This document shows, piece after piece, positions 36,011 through 46,572 of a DNA stretch of 64,000 bases. Made by a program: the position numbers and the translations under genes. Position 1 is the stretch's first letter. Every line of letters begins with the position of its first letter. The DNA is taken from positions 620,001 through 684,000 of the forward strand of contig LR877153.1 in NCBI GenBank assembly GCA_903995115.1, read 5' to 3'. The notes beneath the pieces were generated by a model. That model saw only the letters and a list, made by a program, of their open reading frames with translations. It ran no database searches and was not told the origin of the DNA. Source of the DNA: Angomonas deanei. Taxonomy: Eukaryota; Euglenozoa; Kinetoplastea; Trypanosomatida; Trypanosomatidae.

Positions 36011-37678
36011 ATGACGCACAATACCGAACCCACTCTCTGCGTCGATTCCTTACCCCGCAAGGCGGCCGCTGTTGCCTATGGTAACAAGCTGGTCATTGCC
36101 CGCTTCCCATTGGATGAAACGTTCAAGCCTTCGCCCTTCAATTCATTCATTTTTGAGGAAACCCAGACGATCCGTGCCATCGCATTCCTTCAAATTCCTG
36201 ACGGCCCCCTGTGCATTGTTACCGCCGGCGATCAAAAATTTATTCATGTTTACAACTTGTCTTCCAGCAAAAAGTACAACCCCGATGCCACATTTGACTC
36301 CGACGAAGATGAGGCGGAGTACAAAAAGAAGAAGGCGAACGCTGGGAACAAGGTGTGGGTTCCAGCCTTCCGCTTTGGGCCGCATCAGAAGCGCATCGTC
36401 ACCCTCACCACTGGGAATGACGGCACGATTGTTTTCGGGGACAAGTTCGGCGAGGTGTATCGCCTGATGCTGTGCTGGTCGCCGGAGCACACCATTGAGA
36501 TTGTGGGAGACAAGAAGGACCCACTGAAGCCGCTTTTGCAGCACTTTAGCACCCTCACCACCCTATTCCTGTCCTCTCCGGTCCCTCGCCTCGAGAATAT
36601 CTCCACCTCGGAGGATCTGGGCGAGCAGGAGCCACGCCGTTTATTTTCGGCCGACAAGGACAAACACATTCGTGTCAGTCGCTACCCGGAGACGTACCTC
36701 ATTGAGCAGTACCTGTGGAACAAGGGCACACCAGCGCCGATGACGTGTGTGACTGAAATCCCGTTTTTCTACGAGGAGGACGCGCACGTGCGAACGAACA
36801 CTTCCAACAATAAGAGCGGTAACAAGAACAACAAGAACTTCAACTCCAATCTGAGCTTTTATGCGACGGGGGATGCCAAGGGTGTGGTGAGCTTCTGGGC
36901 CGCCTACAACGACGTCCCCCACCGTGACCCGGAGGAGCCCTTCAACCTCATCACGACGTTCCACCCCCACCAGCGACTGGCGGCCAAGTTCAACTATCTG
37001 CTACAGCACGATGAGACGGCCAGGAAGGTGGAGGAGGAGAAGGACAAGGTGGAGAAGGCGAAGGAGTATGGCGGGGTAGTTTCAGTAGTGTACATTCACC
37101 TCAACCAGGCTGACCACCACGAGCTCCACCCCCGCGATTTCGTGCGCGGTGTGCTAGTCGCCTATGAGTTGTCGGATGAGATCTTTTTTATTCCCCTGAT
37201 GGAACTTGGGGAGTTCGGGCTGTACCCCTCCGTGGTGGACCAGAAGCGACTAAAGCTATCGGCCCCACCGGTCGCCCTGGTGAAGAGCAACAACAACACC
37301 GCGATGACGCTCCTGCGGGACGGCTCTATCCGGTTCGTAGGGTTACTCCAGGAGGTGAGGACGGACAAGCGCGACGAGGACAAGAAGATCTGCGAACATC
37401 TGAGCAACATTGACGCCGATGTGAGCGAGTGGAAGGTGCGTATGCCCTACTTTGAGGACAAGATACGGGAGATCACGGCGGACCCAAAGGCCACGGCAGG
37501 GAAGAAAAAGGGGGAGGCGACGCCGACCGCCCTCGCGACCCTCGACCTGTTCGCCCACTGGAAGCATGAGGCCGTAGACCCACGCACCCGCGAGAGGGAG
37601 GACGATGAGTCCGATGAAGAAAAGGAGGAAAAGGAGGAGTCCGGCAAAAGTAACAAGAAGAAGGCAAAGAAGGCGTAA
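36011..37678 (+). CDS. TRM82: tRNA (guanine-N7-)-methyltransferase non-catalytic subunit TRM82/WDR4
   Basis: Protein of 555 residues with a WD40 propeller. The blade LFSADKDKHIRVSRYPETYL followed by IEQYLW is the most diagnostic Trm82/WDR4 segment. Others include AIAFLQIPDGPLCIVTAGD, LTTGNDGTIVFGDKFGEVY and SFYATGDAKGVVSFW. Trm82 stabilises the catalytic subunit Trm8/METTL1, which makes m7G46 in the tRNA variable loop. The kinetoplastid protein has extra charged linkers (about 90-110 and 340-360) and a Lys/Glu tail (EKEEKEESGKSNKKKAKKA). The long upstream frame covers a strong C/T tract ending TTCCAG at about 35,931. The first ATG after it is 36011. Confidence 0.85.
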   Translation: MTHNTEPTLCVDSLPRKAAAVAYGNKLVIARFPLDETFKPSPFNSFIFEETQTIRAIAFLQIPDGPLCIVTAGDQKFIHVYNLSSSKKYNPDATFDSDEDEAEYKKKKANAGNKVWVPAFRFGPHQKRIVTLTTGNDGTIVFGDKFGEVYRLMLCWSPEHTIEIVGDKKDPLKPLLQHFSTLTTLFLSSPVPRLENISTSEDLGEQEPRRLFSADKDKHIRVSRYPETYLIEQYLWNKGTPAPMTCVTEIPFFYEEDAHVRTNTSNNKSGNKNNKNFNSNLSFYATGDAKGVVSFWAAYNDVPHRDPEEPFNLITTFHPHQRLAAKFNYLLQHDETARKVEEEKDKVEKAKEYGGVVSVVYIHLNQADHHELHPRDFVRGVLVAYELSDEIFFIPLMELGEFGLYPSVVDQKRLKLSAPPVALVKSNNNTAMTLLRDGSIRFVGLLQEVRTDKRDEDKKICEHLSNIDADVSEWKVRMPYFEDKIREITADPKATAGKKKGEATPTALATLDLFAHWKHEAVDPRTREREDDESDEEKEEKEESGKSNKKKAKKA

Positions 37679-37918
37679 GAGAATCTTTTCTCATTTTTAT
37701 TTTATTTTATCGCCGGAAAACAAAAATAAAAAAAAATATATAAAAGATGATTTTGTCATTGTTCATTTGCGTTTTTGTCCTCATTTTTTTTTTTTTTGTA
37801 AACTGTGTCCCTCGCAAAGGAGCGCGAGATGCTGTTTTTTTTTTAAACAAAATAAATTGCCCCTTTTGCTGTTGTTCATCCTGTCACTCTACCACTTTCA
37901 CTTTCTAGTATATTCACC

Positions 37919-38272
37919 ATGGGCCAGTCACTGAACCCCTTAAAAACGCACGAGGACGTCCCCGAGGACGTGAGAGATCAGATCCTTCCGATAGACTACA
38001 CCCCTGTCAGCGATGACATGAAGGAAAGTGGAAAGGAAATGTGCGAGGATTGCGGAAACTATTACGGTTGGTTTGTCTACAGTACTAACTGCAACTGGTG
38101 TGGGAGGCAGCTGTGCACACGTTGCTGTCCGAATCGTTATCTTCTCAAGGATAAGCCGGGCTGCGGGGAGTGTACACGCAAGGCCTATCAAATGAGACGT
38201 AACCAAATGCTAAAAGAGCATTATAGACAGACCGGGATGAACCCTAAACCAACCCACGCAGAGGCGTCGTAA
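37919..38272 (+). CDS. Small FYVE-like zinc-finger protein with myristoylation-type N-terminus
   Basis: Protein of 117 residues. It starts MGQSLNPL, a good N-myristoylation signal (Gly2, small residues after it). Eight Cys lie in four CxxC pairs with FYVE spacing: C42/C45, C58/C61, C66/C69, C82/C85, holding two zinc ions in a cross-brace. The (R/K)(R/K)HHCR phosphoinositide motif of true FYVE domains is replaced by CNWCGRQLC, so binding to PI3P is doubtful. A basic helix follows (KAYQMRRNQMLKEHYRQ). A lipid-anchored small zinc protein at a membrane is the reasonable inference. The partner is unknown. Start at ATG 37919, after ACTTTCTAG. Confidence 0.75.
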   Translation: MGQSLNPLKTHEDVPEDVRDQILPIDYTPVSDDMKESGKEMCEDCGNYYGWFVYSTNCNWCGRQLCTRCCPNRYLLKDKPGCGECTRKAYQMRRNQMLKEHYRQTGMNPKPTHAEAS

Positions 38273-38495
38273 GATTGCCCCGCCTGCGTTTCTGTGTATG
38301 GATATTCTATTTTTGTTTTTCCGATTATTGCCATATTGCGTTGCTTGTGCTTCAAAAGGAAAAAAGAAAAATAATAATAATGTTTATAAATGACATGTTA
38401 AGGTGCTTCCCCCCACCTTTCAATTTGCTCTTACACCACATCATGCATTCTGTGTGCTCCTCCTCTTCTCTTCACTTAGATACTACTCTCCACAC

Positions 38496-39806
38496 ATGAG
38501 GCGACTTATTGGCGGTCTGTCCGTCATTGGCGGCAGGGGATGGCATTCTTCCAAGTCCTCTGTTCTACACCCCAGCTCGGAGGATAATGTGGAGGTGAAG
38601 GGATGGGTGGACGGGATAACGGTCGACGCTGTGGCGTTGAAACAGATTCAGAATTTGAGCAAAATGAAGCAAGTGATTCGTGACCCAGTTGCCATCATGC
38701 CAGACGTGCACGGCGGCGTGGGGTGCACAGTGGGGACGGTGATCCCCACCAGCGGGGCCCTCATCCCAGCGAGTGTGGGGGTGGACATTGGGTGTGGCAT
38801 GATAGCGGTAAAGACCTCCCTGATGGAGGAACAGCTCCCCAGCTCCCTGGATCGTATCCAGCTGGCCATTGAGGCGGCGGTCCCGCATGGCCGCACCCAC
38901 AGCGGACGGAGGAAAGTGGACGCCGGCAGTTGGTGCGCCGACATCCCTGAACGGGTTCAGCGCGTGTGGAAAGAGGAGCTCCACCCCGGATTTGAACAGC
39001 TGTGCCGCCGCACCCCATCGCTGGAGCAGTCCAACCACATCACCCACTTGGGGACGCTGGGGTCGGGGAACCACTTTGTCGAAGTTTGCCTGGACAACGA
39101 CCCCCATCAAAAGCATGTGTGGGTGATGCTGCACTCGGGGTCGAGAGGGGTGGGCAATCGCATCGGGAGTACCTACATTGAGCTGGCAAAGAAGGACATG
39201 GGGGACCTGTTACACGACTTGCCAGACAAGGACCTGGCCTATCTCCAGGAGGGCACGCAACACTTCAAGGAGTATGTGGAGGCGGTGGAGTGGGCCCAGG
39301 ACTTTGCCCTCTGGAACCGTCGCCTCATGATGGAGATCACCCTCCAGGCCATACGGAGCGTCCTCCCGGAAAGTGCGCAGTTCACGGTGGACAAGGCAAC
39401 CGCGGTCAACTGCCACCACAACTATGTGGAGCGGTTCACCGTCGCCGATGACCGGGTTGTCTGGCTCACACGGAAAGGGGCGACCTCAGCGAAGGAGGGA
39501 GAGCTGGCCGTCATACCGGGGTCGATGGGGGCCTGTAGCTACATTGTGAGAGGCAAGGGGAATACGGAGAGCTACTGCTCCTGCTCCCACGGGGCGGGTC
39601 GACTCTACAGCAGAGGGGAGGCCAAGCGACGGTTTACCCTGGCAGACCACATAGAGGCGACATCCGGCGTTGCCTGTCGAAAGGACGAAGGGGTGCTGGA
39701 CGAAACGCCGGGGGCGTACAAAAACATTGACATTGTCATGAAAGCGCAAGAAGATTTAGTGGAGGTTGTGGCGGTGCTGCGGCAGGTGGTTTGCGTAAAA
39801 GGATGA
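38496..39806 (+). CDS. rtcB: RtcB RNA ligase of bacterial (E. coli-like) type
   Basis: Protein of 436 residues, close to bacterial RtcB (E. coli 408) and shorter than archaeal/animal RtcB. It joins RNA 2',3'-cyclic phosphate or 3'-phosphate ends to 5'-OH ends using GTP and Mn2+. All catalytic residues are visible: C100 in VGVDIGCGM, H193 in LGSGNHFVEV, H213 in MLHSGSRGVGN, H307 in NCHHNYV and the guanylylated H365 in CSCSHGAGR. The C-terminus LRQVVCVKG is the same as in E. coli. The first about 25 residues (MRRLIGGLSVIGGRGWHSSK) look like a mitochondrial presequence. The start at 38496 follows TTCACTTAG. The bacterial character suggests lateral gene transfer, and possible substrates are broken or edited mitochondrial RNAs, but that is inference. 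Confidence 0.92.
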   Translation: MRRLIGGLSVIGGRGWHSSKSSVLHPSSEDNVEVKGWVDGITVDAVALKQIQNLSKMKQVIRDPVAIMPDVHGGVGCTVGTVIPTSGALIPASVGVDIGCGMIAVKTSLMEEQLPSSLDRIQLAIEAAVPHGRTHSGRRKVDAGSWCADIPERVQRVWKEELHPGFEQLCRRTPSLEQSNHITHLGTLGSGNHFVEVCLDNDPHQKHVWVMLHSGSRGVGNRIGSTYIELAKKDMGDLLHDLPDKDLAYLQEGTQHFKEYVEAVEWAQDFALWNRRLMMEITLQAIRSVLPESAQFTVDKATAVNCHHNYVERFTVADDRVVWLTRKGATSAKEGELAVIPGSMGACSYIVRGKGNTESYCSCSHGAGRLYSRGEAKRRFTLADHIEATSGVACRKDEGVLDETPGAYKNIDIVMKAQEDLVEVVAVLRQVVCVKG

Positions 39807-40050
39807 TTCAGCATTAAAAGCCTCTCTTTTTTCTTTTCTTTTTCATTTTTCACATATCTCATTTTGCATAAGCACTTTTTTGGAATTAACGATTTTTTTT
39901 TTCCTTCTTAAGTGTAACGAACGCATTTGGTTATTTTTAATTTTTATTTATTTACCCAAACTGTCTTGCTTATTCCCCCCTTTCTGATGTTAGTGACTTT
40001 TCACATTTAGTATTTTACCCTAAGACACTTGATCTCTAAACCCATCTGAC

Positions 40051-43000
40051 ATGAAGAGGACGAGAGATGAAGTTTCCGCGTTCGCCAAAACGTTTGAAAT
40101 CATCAGTGAACTGACAAGAGACACATGTGAGAAGGCGGTACGCATGTGGGAAGCCTCCCAACGTCACGTCGCTTCCAGCTCCTTTTCTTTATCGGAGATT
40201 GTCACACAAATGGACACTGCCGTTTCCCTTCCGGTGTGGATGATGCGCAAGGTAGGGTTTGACGCGGCCTTCCTCAGCACCCACTTGCAGCACATTCGAG
40301 AACACGCACTGTTTGGTGAGAATCCCCCTTTAATAGAATCGATCGCCCTGGTGGGGAACGGCGGGCGTAGCCTTGTCTTTAGCAGTTCTTCCTCCTCCTC
40401 GATCGAGATTCCTTCCGCCCTATCCGAACACTTTGTCGCTGGTGATGTCGTGGTGGTCACACAGGATCCGGTGAAGGCGGCGGCCGATAGCATCCGGTAC
40501 GTCACATTCAATGCAGATGTGTTTTTAGATGGCGATAGCTGGGCCGATGGGGTGAACACCAATCTGAATCTCGTGACGGAGTGGGCCGGCTCCCTTCTGG
40601 CGCTCCCCCCTGGTCTGGCACAACTCACATTTCTTATGGAGGATTCGCTCGGGGTGGGAAAGACGGGCAAGTGCGGCTGGGGTCGCGCTCTGCAACTACC
40701 ACTGCTTCTGCAAGTCAAACAAAGTCTGGCCTACGAACTGGACCGTAAGGTGGAGACGAAGCTGAAGCATTGCTGCCTCATGTTGTTGAGAATATTCGGC
40801 AACCTTCTCCTCCACTCGGAGTCCATCATGCCGTTACCCAACCTGTTTAGATATTTATTGTTTGAGTTCCTTTCATCGCCGCTGGTGGTGGAGGGCCTCA
40901 GCGTCTACTTGCCTCAACTAGGGGAAAACACCTCGCTTAGTTCCATGTCCGCACCCTTTCAGAACATTCTACACTTGTATCTGTCGTACTGTGAAACAGA
41001 TGTCCGAAAATGCGCCCCATTCACCAAAGAGCTGGAACTGAATTCGATCAACGCAGTGAATGTGATTCTGCACAGACTGTCGTCGTTTTGGTGCAGAGAA
41101 GATGCCAAGACCAGCTCTCAGAACGATGTCCTGACGATACTGGATGAGCTGGGGACGTCTGGGTTACTGTACCACGCGAAACAATTCGTGGAGCGAACCA
41201 AAATACCAGCCGCGGACGACTTTTTTTTCAAGCTGCAGAGTTACCCCACGCTGAAGGATCTCCCCGAGATTAGCCTCCAGGTGGTGAGAGATCAACTACA
41301 GGCGGCCGTGCGGACCTATTCTCCCTACGTGACCAAAGACACAGGCCGATTTCTAGAGTCGCTCGGGTGGGCGGCGTATGCGGAGTTTTATGAAAATGTG
41401 TCGACCACTGTGAAATCCATTGTGGAATTTTTGGAAAAGTCGCCCGATTTTAGTCCAGAAATGTTTGATGGGGTCTATTCAGGTCGTCTCGATGCGGTGG
41501 CACCGCCGCTGGTGACTGAGCAGCTTTCCTCCCTCAGCCACTCGGAGTTGAGGCATATTTCTAAGTTCGGCCCCGCCGTGCACCTCACCGTCCAGCCGCA
41601 CGACGCCAACGCATCGCTACATGCCCACATGAGCGGCTTTTCAATGGGGGACGGCTCACTGTCCGCGTTTGGGTTTGTCCTCGTGTCCATCCAGCGAACT
41701 AGGACGCTCTTCCCTGTCATTGTGACCGCCGTGAATCCCTCCGACAATGGTGGCTTGGAGTGCACCGCACACATTCTGCGAGACTCTGACTTTTTTGCCG
41801 AGTCGTTCGAGCTGAGTGTTTCCTCCAGCGGCCTACACGACTGCTGGCTGGTGATGGGAAACACCACTTATGGCATGGCGGAGAGTGGGATCAAGACAGT
41901 CGCCACGACGCTTCCACCGTTCACCCCCGCCATCTCCTTCTTTGACTTTATGAGTCGCCTAGACGAGCTGCACCGCTCTGTGCAGGCTGGCATACGAGAG
42001 GGTAACCGAAAGGTGAAAAAACCGCATCACCTACAGGGACAGTCATTCCTCTGGATGGATTACTTTACGCAGGAAAAGGTGAATAAACAGGTCAATGTCC
42101 CCACGATGGACTCTGCCGTGTCAAAGGCGTTTTTCAACAATGACGTTGGACGCCAGTGCCTGGAGGACATCAGTGCTAATTATACGTTCACCGCCGCACA
42201 GCACGAGGCGTTGCATGTCCTGACAAGCCCCATCGCCCAACGCAAAGACCGTGGTGAACTGCAGACGTCCATGCACGTCATTAACGGCACCGTGGGAAGT
42301 GGACGATCCACTGTACTCCAGACTGCTAGCTTCGTCAAGGGCACACAGCTGGCGAGCGTGCGCAAGGTATTGATGCAGGAGGTACAGCGGTCCATTAAGA
42401 ACAATGGTGACGTTCTCAAACAATTGTTTTTGCAGCTGACGGAGAGCCACACGAACGGGACGGATGCCGCCGATTTGATGGAGCGCATTGCGTCGTCTGC
42501 GGAACAGCAAACAGAACTGTTTGTAAAGTTGGGAACATCCTTGAAGTACATGGAAACCCCATTTTTACTTCAATCCACGGCGGGGGAACACTCCCCAGAG
42601 AAGGAGACACTGGACATCACGTCCGTCCGTCTTTCTTCCCTGATGGGGGAGGGGCTGGCCCGCTCCTACAAGTCCCCTTTAGCGCAGCGACTGGAGGCGT
42701 GCTGGTCCGTTCTCAATCGAATGGGAAGCGGGGCACGGGATCTCCTCGACAAGGAAGGCACCACCAAGTGTCTTTGGACATTGGCGGCGCCGTTCGTGAT
42801 GGAGTCACGCAGCATTCGAGAAACATGGGAGACAACGGTGGAAGTCGGCGAGGCAAGTTGGTCTGCTTATCTGACAAAATGACTGCAAAATAGACTGTGG
42901 CCGTCGGCCACGATGGTGCACCACGCCCCACCTGCGGAGGATAAGACTGCGGAGCCGTACGTTCAGTGGCCCACCGAGATTCCGCTAACGTCTAGCAGCT

Positions 43001-45316
43001 TCTCGGCGGTCCCCATGCCAGACAGCGTGCATCTTCCGACACTCGACGCCGGCATGCTGGCCGGGGTGGCTCTCTGTCTTCACCAAAAAACAAAGTGAGT
43101 TTCTGGCGCACCTTTGCCATCGCCAGCGGGTATGGGCGCAGCAAATGGCGTTGTGGATGTCAGATCTCGCCGGAAGTGTGACGGCCGTCTCCCAGACGCA
43201 AAAGTACCAATTAATTCGGAGCACCCCGCAGGAGATTTTCTCACATGGCCTCGTTCGTTTTTTTCACAACTGGCGGCCAAACTACGTCTTCCTCGACGAC
43301 GCAGAGCACGTGCGCGACGCCACCTTGGTGGTGATGTCCCCAGCGAACGAGATCACGTTGGCCTTCTGTTCCCCGAACCCGCCGTTCATGAAAACAAGGC
43401 GACACGCCCTCAACGCCCTCTTCCGGGGTTTGAGCCGAGAACTGGAGAAACACGGCGCCGTGTACACAATCGCCTTCACCGAGCCGCTTCGGTATAAGAG
43501 GGAGGAGCTAGCGAGCGCCCTGTCCCAGCTGTCCCTCGAGTCGCCCTTCGAGGCGGTGGCGGAGGAAGAGGGGGAGGAGCAGCCGGAGATAGTCTCCTCT
43601 GTCCCCCTCGCTGGACTGACGTCATGCAGTAGTGTGGAGATGTGGACGCACGCCGTCCCAATCGACTATTCCGCCCAAGCAGATTTTATTGCCGCACGCT
43701 TTCTGTTTCGTTACATGAGCAGCTATGAAGGGACCCTCGCACAGCCTCTCACCTATTCCCTTGTCACGGGTTTTGAGGATGAGTATCGGGTGTGGCGTGA
43801 GACGGACGGTTCCCTGCGACCAGCCGTGTGCTGCCTTCCCTTCTCCGGGACCGTCAGCATGCATGGCGAAACGGCCAATGACGAGTTTGATATTGTGTTC
43901 CTTTCCTTGAGTGGTCTTTCCCTAAAACTGGCGCAGATGGGGGGAAGGAGCCGACTGGCAGAGTGTGGTGGCGGATTCGGCGGACAATTTTCTGCCGCGC
44001 CTGCAACACTGGATCTGGTATGCCTCGTCACGGGCGAGAATTGGGATCGTGCTGCTGGTGTCCGTCGACTGTCTGCGCCATGTTCCGCTTTTGCGGTCCA
44101 TCAAGTCTTTTGTCATGAAGAAACGCACGCAGCTGGCGGCGGATGCCAATCAGGCGTACTGGCTCCCCCCTGCGACGGAGTGTGCGGTGGCGGCGCTTCG
44201 GTGCCCAGACCACTTCAAGACGAAGCGAACAGCGAAAGTGGAGTACGACGGGGAGAACTGCGTGATTGGGTTCGAGGGCGCGACGAGGTGCGAGCTCATG
44301 TGCCTCAAGTTATACGAAGGTTGCACCACACCGTCGCACGTTTGCTTGGAGAAGTGCCACATCCAGTCCAGGGAGGCGGACGATAAACACAAGTGTTGCC
44401 CGTATCCGTGTCGTAAAACATTACCGTGCGGCCACGGGTGTCACGCCAACTGTGGCGACCCGTGCGGACCGTGCGGCTTCACCGGCTTACACAAGCTGAA
44501 GTGTGGACAGAGGGTCATCAGTGGGATCACCACAGACCAGGTCATGCAATACACGTTCTTTAACCACTTTCAAAAGTCGGCCTGCGGCGACGCCCATCGC
44601 AACTGCGAAGAGAAAGTGGCCCATACGTGCTCTCGCTGCGGCGTCAAGTCGCTGATTTGCTGTACCGTCCTCACCAATCTGTACTGCAGAGCAAAACAGG
44701 ATGCCAACGATACTAGTACGACCGAGACCCGCGCCGAACCCACGGAGGAGGCGCCACCACAGGGCGAGCCGACGGACTACGGCGAGATGGCCGACTTCAC
44801 CCTCCCCGAAAACTACTGTGTTGGCTGTGTTCAGTTGTACAATAAAGTGTGCAGCGCATTCGGCTACGAGGCCTATCCCACCCCCGATTTGGAGAAGCTG
44901 ACCGCCATCGAGTTGGGGGAGGAAGGGGAGGAGGAGGAGGTGCTCGCTGGTGCGTCCCTGCCCCGTCACACGCGCTGTCCAACGAGGCGCAGGCGGAACT
45001 GAACAGGTTGTTTTTAGCCGCCTCCAAGAAACACCAACTTCGCGTAAAGATGGAGGCACTGCAGATCAGTAACGGCCGCACCGATGCATCGTCCGATTAT
45101 GAGAAGTTTAAAGCGGCCTATGAGGCGAACAAGGTACAATCCGAAAGTGAGGACAGTAACTATAAAAAGGAGCTGGAGAAGAATTTAGAAAAATGGACCA
45201 GTAAACTTCGCGAGCGGATAGAGGAGCAAACCCGTATTATTGAAGAGAATGAAACCATGTTTCCCCTCATGGTGAACAATGCCAAGGAAGAGGGGGCGAG
45301 GCAGGCAAACCAATAA
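40051..45316 (+). CDS. NFX1/ZNFX1-like SF1 helicase with Cys-rich region, disrupted
   Basis: Four open frames in a row, about 1,754 codons when joined, read as one UPF1-like superfamily 1 helicase. Walker A is degenerate (NGTVGSGRST, residues about 747-756, Arg for Lys). Walker B is FLDDAEHV. Motif V is NDEFDIVFLSLS and motif VI is ASSRARIGIVLLV. The Cys-rich C-terminus (CPYPCRKTLPCGHGCHANCG, then DPCGPCGF) is of NFX1-type. The reading frame is lost at the A6 run at 43,085, the G6 run at 43,939-43,944 and the C4 run near 44,963, and an in-frame TGA lies at 42,880. The three indels sum to a whole number of codons. ZNFX1-like helicases act in small-RNA and antiviral pathways elsewhere. Whether this copy works, decays or is only mis-sequenced cannot be told here. 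Confidence 0.7.
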
Positions 45317-45495
45317 CTACAGAGATGTCAGTGATTATTATTGTAAGATTTAACTGTTGTTTTGTTTGTTAAAGGAAATATTGTTCTCGATCGACGGGAT
45401 ACCCATCGTCCGCTGCATGCTTTTTTCGAAAACCATTTTCTCTCTCTCTCTTTTCATTATGAGCGGAAAAAAAAAAAAAAGAACACGTTGCTGAC

Positions 45496-46572
45496 ATGAG
45501 AGTACTTTCGCGGTTTAATGTGGCGACGCTAAATTCCGTTAGAGGTTTCTTTGTACGGTTTCAAGAGACCCCTAACGAGGCTTGTTACAAGTTTTACGTG
45601 AAAGGGACCTCCTTCCTGCCCCCCTCCAGTGTCACCATGCTCTTCGACCGGACGAACGACTATCAATCCCCACTGGCACACTCTCTCCTGTCTGCTCTGC
45701 CAATGGTGGAGGAGGTCACCATTGGGGAGTCCTTCGTGACGGTGCGTCGTGTGGAGCCCGACAACGCGGAGGCGGCCGCAAAGTATTTTGCCATGAAGTT
45801 TCACGGCTCGAATGACGTTACTACTGACGAACAGACAGCGGCGGAGCGTTCCCAGCAGCTGCAGAGCCGTGTCAACGCCGCCATGCAGGAGGAGGAAGAG
45901 GAAGGAGAAGGCCGCCCATCTCCCCCCGGTAGCGAGACCACTCCCTCTTCCTTTAACGTGGCTGGGTTCGAACTGGAGCAGAACAACTTTGACGATGCCC
46001 TAGACGAGGAAACACTGAAACAGCTCATTGAGGCCTCCCAGTGGTCCGACCTGAAGTTGCATGTGAGTGCCCTCATCACGGACCACTTGCACAGCGGGGA
46101 ACCGCACGTCGCCCCTGACGCGCCCCACCCACACGCGGACACCCTCCCTCAGGAGGGCGATGGTGAGATTGTGCTCATGATAAAGGAGCTCATCCACACG
46201 ACGATACGGCCACAGCTGCAGGACGACGGTGGTGACATTCGCTTCTGTCGCTTTGTGGCGGACGGTGGGGTGATGGAGGTGGAGATGCTAGGGGCGTGCC
46301 GCACGTGTAAAAGTAGCAAAACGACTTTGGTGGATCTCATTGAGCGGACGACCCGGCACTGGATACCAGAGGTGAAGGAGGTGAAGCAGGTGGAGCGCGC
46401 CTCGGCGTTTGAGCAGTTCTCCGCCGATCATGAAGCAGCGGAAGAGGAGGAGGTGGACGATGAAGAGGACAATTCCAACCGAGTGGAAATCGAAGAAAAG
46501 GGACAAGCCGCAGACAGTGGGGCTCGTGTGGTCCGTAAAGTGAATGAGTCCACGGAGAGTAGTGTACAGTAA
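45496..46572 (+). CDS. NFU1: NFU1 iron-sulfur cluster scaffold/carrier
   Basis: Protein of 358 residues. A short presequence (MRVLSRFNVATLNSVRGFFV) precedes the Nfu N-terminal domain at about 22-105 (FYVKGTSFLPPSSVTMLFDR, VEEVTIGESFVTVRR). A long acidic spacer of about 110 residues follows, then the NifU C-terminal domain at about 218-300 (IRPQLQDDGGDIRFCRFVAD) with the cluster-binding C268-x-x-C271 (GACRTCKSS). The last 55 residues are acidic (EEEEVDDEEDNSN). NFU1 carries 4Fe-4S clusters to mitochondrial enzymes such as lipoate synthase and aconitase. The spacer and tail are far longer than in human NFU1 (254 residues in all). Start at ATG 45496 after an A-rich leader. Confidence 0.9.
   Translation: MRVLSRFNVATLNSVRGFFVRFQETPNEACYKFYVKGTSFLPPSSVTMLFDRTNDYQSPLAHSLLSALPMVEEVTIGESFVTVRRVEPDNAEAAAKYFAMKFHGSNDVTTDEQTAAERSQQLQSRVNAAMQEEEEEGEGRPSPPGSETTPSSFNVAGFELEQNNFDDALDEETLKQLIEASQWSDLKLHVSALITDHLHSGEPHVAPDAPHPHADTLPQEGDGEIVLMIKELIHTTIRPQLQDDGGDIRFCRFVADGGVMEVEMLGACRTCKSSKTTLVDLIERTTRHWIPEVKEVKQVERASAFEQFSADHEAAEEEEVDDEEDNSNRVEIEEKGQAADSGARVVRKVNESTESSVQ

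Noticed and set aside
38869-39126. Small plus-strand frame inside rtcB
   Set aside because: It is an out-of-frame shadow of the conserved ligase sequence.
42880-42882. Reassignment of TGA to an amino acid
   Set aside because: TGA is the normal stop of other genes here (for example B55 at 16,779, the mitochondrial-type gene at 2,755 and the gene ending at 26,870), so the code is standard and this TGA is a lesion or an error.
42882-43145. A cis-spliced intron in the helicase gene
   Set aside because: The intervening sequence is itself coding in a neighbouring frame, lacks convincing splice sites, and kinetoplastids have only a handful of cis introns.
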